Shown one piece after another: positions 62,512-64,000 of a stretch of DNA of 64,000 nt; the first letter of the stretch is position 1; the number at the start of each line of letters is the position of its first letter. This DNA comes from a virus. Below the pieces are notes generated by a model, which saw only the letters and a list, made by a program, of their open reading frames with translations, ran no database searches and was not told the origin of the DNA. The stretch is from positions 1-64,000 of the IMG/VR virus record IMGVR_UViG_3300036893_000013, one strand, 5' to 3'. Both the position numbers and the translations under genes were made by a program.

Positions 62512-64000
62512 TATTGTAAAGCCACACTCACGTTGATGAAATTTTCCGTGGTCCCAGTCGTCCATGTTGGGGTATAGAGTCCCGCTGATGCCTGCGTATA
62601 ATGACCTCCCGCTTGGGTGGCTCCTGCCGAATTGGTTGCGTTTATATCGAACGAAAAAGGAGATGGAGCACTAAGAGCTACCCCAGCCCCTATTCCAATG
62701 AACGTGAGGACTAGAGAATTTGCTGCGGTAGTAGTAAGGGAAGAACCTGTACAACTGGACGAGCAGGAGGCCGTGCCGTAACTGGACAGCACGATCCCTG
62801 TTGTCGTGGCATTTGATATCTGTTCTAAGACTCCACCCATCCCAGCATAAGAAGTTGAGGTTCCTGATACTGTGACCGTACAAGAACCGGTGACATTTGC
62901 AACCCCTGTCCAGATTGACTGGCCCGAGGACCCGGTGGTTGGTGAACCCTGTGCAGTCCAAGTGGGTACACAACCTGAAGGCGTGTTCCATGCTGTAACG
63001 TTAATTCCAAGACCCCAAAGTACCAGCGTATTTCCAGTCGTGATTGATAATGTGACCGTGCTAGACGGATTTACACTGTAGGCTCCTACCACACCAGCAG
63101 CAGATACAAAAGTCGGATTACCGCCCCCTCCACCTGATCCTCCACCAAGCACAATCCAAGTTCCGGAAGACCCATTACAAGCAACGAAAGCAAAATTTGA
63201 TCCGCCACTAACATAAGTAGCACCAGAAATAGCGGATGTTGAATCTGTAACTGTTGCGGTGGGCCAAGGTTGAGACATGCTACTGCTACAAGTAGGAATA
63301 GGATTTGATGAGGCATTGCCAGCGGTGTATGATATGACACCGGGACCTGTACCAGCTATAACTACAGGAACATGGGCAGTCAGATCACCACTGTTGGTAA
63401 TATTGTAATCGAAGGGTAGATATGAAGTGGCTGTTGTAGCTGTAGCCGCCATAACTCCATACCCGGCAATTTGGCCGGTAATAGAACCTGCGGGAGTACA
63501 CCACGTACCGTTACCACACCAGACAGTTGAACCAGAGGCTCCGGTTCCCCCATTAAAATTAGCTATTTGTAGATTTCCTGTAACTCCACCAGCACCCGTC
63601 CCAGCTAGGTTAATTGCGGGAATAACCGAGGAGTTCAACAATCCACTTGAAAGCTGTGGAATGTCTGAGCCTGAATTACCGACAGTATAACTTGTTCCCC
63701 ACCCAGAACCAGTTGAGTTTGCAAGTCCGGCCCCGGGGTAGGTTGAAGAGGCGCAAGAAGAACAAGAAATACTAATACCTAAAGCAGTGGTGGTAATAGA
63801 AAGGGGAGAGTTGGCAGTAATATTTGTGCCTATATAGCTACCCAGATCATATAGTTGAGGAGCTATTAGACTTCCGGTAGGTTCTTCTCCTAGAAAATAA
63901 GCATGTCCAGTAGTGGTCTGGCCCGATACATAGGATGTAGTGTTAGCGCTGGACTGATAAGGAATAGAGCCTAAACTACCCCCAGCTAGTCCTCCGGCAT
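62511..64000 (-). CDS. Tail-fibre-like protein, N-terminus cut by right edge
   Basis: The frame stays open to the window edge, so the N-terminus is missing; about 495 residues are visible. A TTG at 63641 is not a real start. The visible part reads Gly/Ser/Thr-rich with fibre phrases (LAGTGAGGVTGNLQI, FNGGTGASGSTVWCGNGTW, TGHAYFLGEEP). The last 200 residues are a beta-sandwich-like domain. Whether it has a signal peptide cannot be seen. Confidence 0.72.
   Translation of the reverse strand, partial: AGGLAGGSLGSIPYQSSANTTSYVSGQTTTGHAYFLGEEPTGSLIAPQLYDLGSYIGTNITANSPLSITTTALGISISCSSCASSTYPGAGLANSTGSGWGTSYTVGNSGSDIPQLSSGLLNSSVIPAINLAGTGAGGVTGNLQIANFNGGTGASGSTVWCGNGTWCTPAGSITGQIAGYGVMAATATTATSYLPFDYNITNSGDLTAHVPVVIAGTGPGVISYTAGNASSNPIPTCSSSMSQPWPTATVTDSTSAISGATYVSGGSNFAFVACNGSSGTWIVLGGGSGGGGGNPTFVSAAGVVGAYSVNPSSTVTLSITTGNTLVLWGLGINVTAWNTPSGCVPTWTAQGSPTTGSSGQSIWTGVANVTGSCTVTVSGTSTSYAGMGGVLEQISNATTTGIVLSSYGTASCSSSCTGSSLTTTAANSLVLTFIGIGAGVALSAPSPFSFDINATNSAGATQAGGHYTQASAGLYTPTWTTGTTENFINVSVALQ

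Overview
The window reads as part of a double-stranded DNA tailed-phage genome, most like a podovirus with a T7-style large internal/tail protein set. It probably comes from an environmental metagenome. Gene density is near total, with start/stop overlaps of the ATGA and TAATG kind almost everywhere and no gene-free stretch over 300 bases. Two long operons converge. Bases 1-35,859 are transcribed rightward and hold nucleotide, replication, recombination, RNA-repair and lysis genes. Bases 35,866-64,000 are transcribed leftward and hold virion, ejection and adhesin genes. They meet in one shared hairpin at 35,846-35,867. The host cannot be named from the sequence. Lipobox and Sec signal peptides plus chitobiase-C-like, Ig-like and InlB-like extracellular domains suggest a bacterium with a rich exported proteome; Acidobacteriota is only a guess.

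Rightward operon. The left edge cuts a GIY-YIG/NUMOD3-type homing-endonuclease tail. Next come an intein-containing nicotinamide phosphoribosyltransferase, small unknowns, a nucleotidyltransferase, a DRB0094-type RNA ligase, a tRNA-Leu(UAA) and a GH24 endolysin. The replication and recombination set includes a family A DNA polymerase with Leu at the '762' position, a tyrosine integrase, a probable annealing protein, SSB, an SF1 helicase, a PD-(D/E)XK nuclease, a primase-helicase, endonuclease VII and RecA. RNA repair is completed by a PNK/phosphatase and an Rnl1-type ligase. A monomeric class II ribonucleotide reductase carries two inteins, each ending directly before a redox-active or catalytic cysteine. 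Two different AAA+ ATPases, a vWA protein, three metallophosphoesterases, two HExxH proteins and a SleB-like hydrolase are also present. Several genes under 60 codons (50-55 aa, one of 47 aa) fit tightly between the larger ones.

Leftward operon, read from the right edge. It has a fibre-like protein cut by the window edge, a 1405-aa secreted GH30 glycosidase/beta-helix protein, a secreted Ig/Fn3-like protein, a probable head-tail/tail-tube adaptor, a secreted fibre, a secreted beta-helix protein and a secreted lectin-like protein. These are followed by a 1799-aa tail protein with ten alternating half-repeats, small accessory proteins, a GNAT-like acetyltransferase, and an ejection-type series ending in a 1794-aa protein that begins with three LDF(S/T)DLT motifs.

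The most striking feature is the run of five tail-module proteins with clear Sec signal peptides and many cysteines, which is not how phage tail fibres are normally made. Integrase plus Leu762 polymerase hints at a temperate lifestyle, although no repressor or attachment site was recognised.
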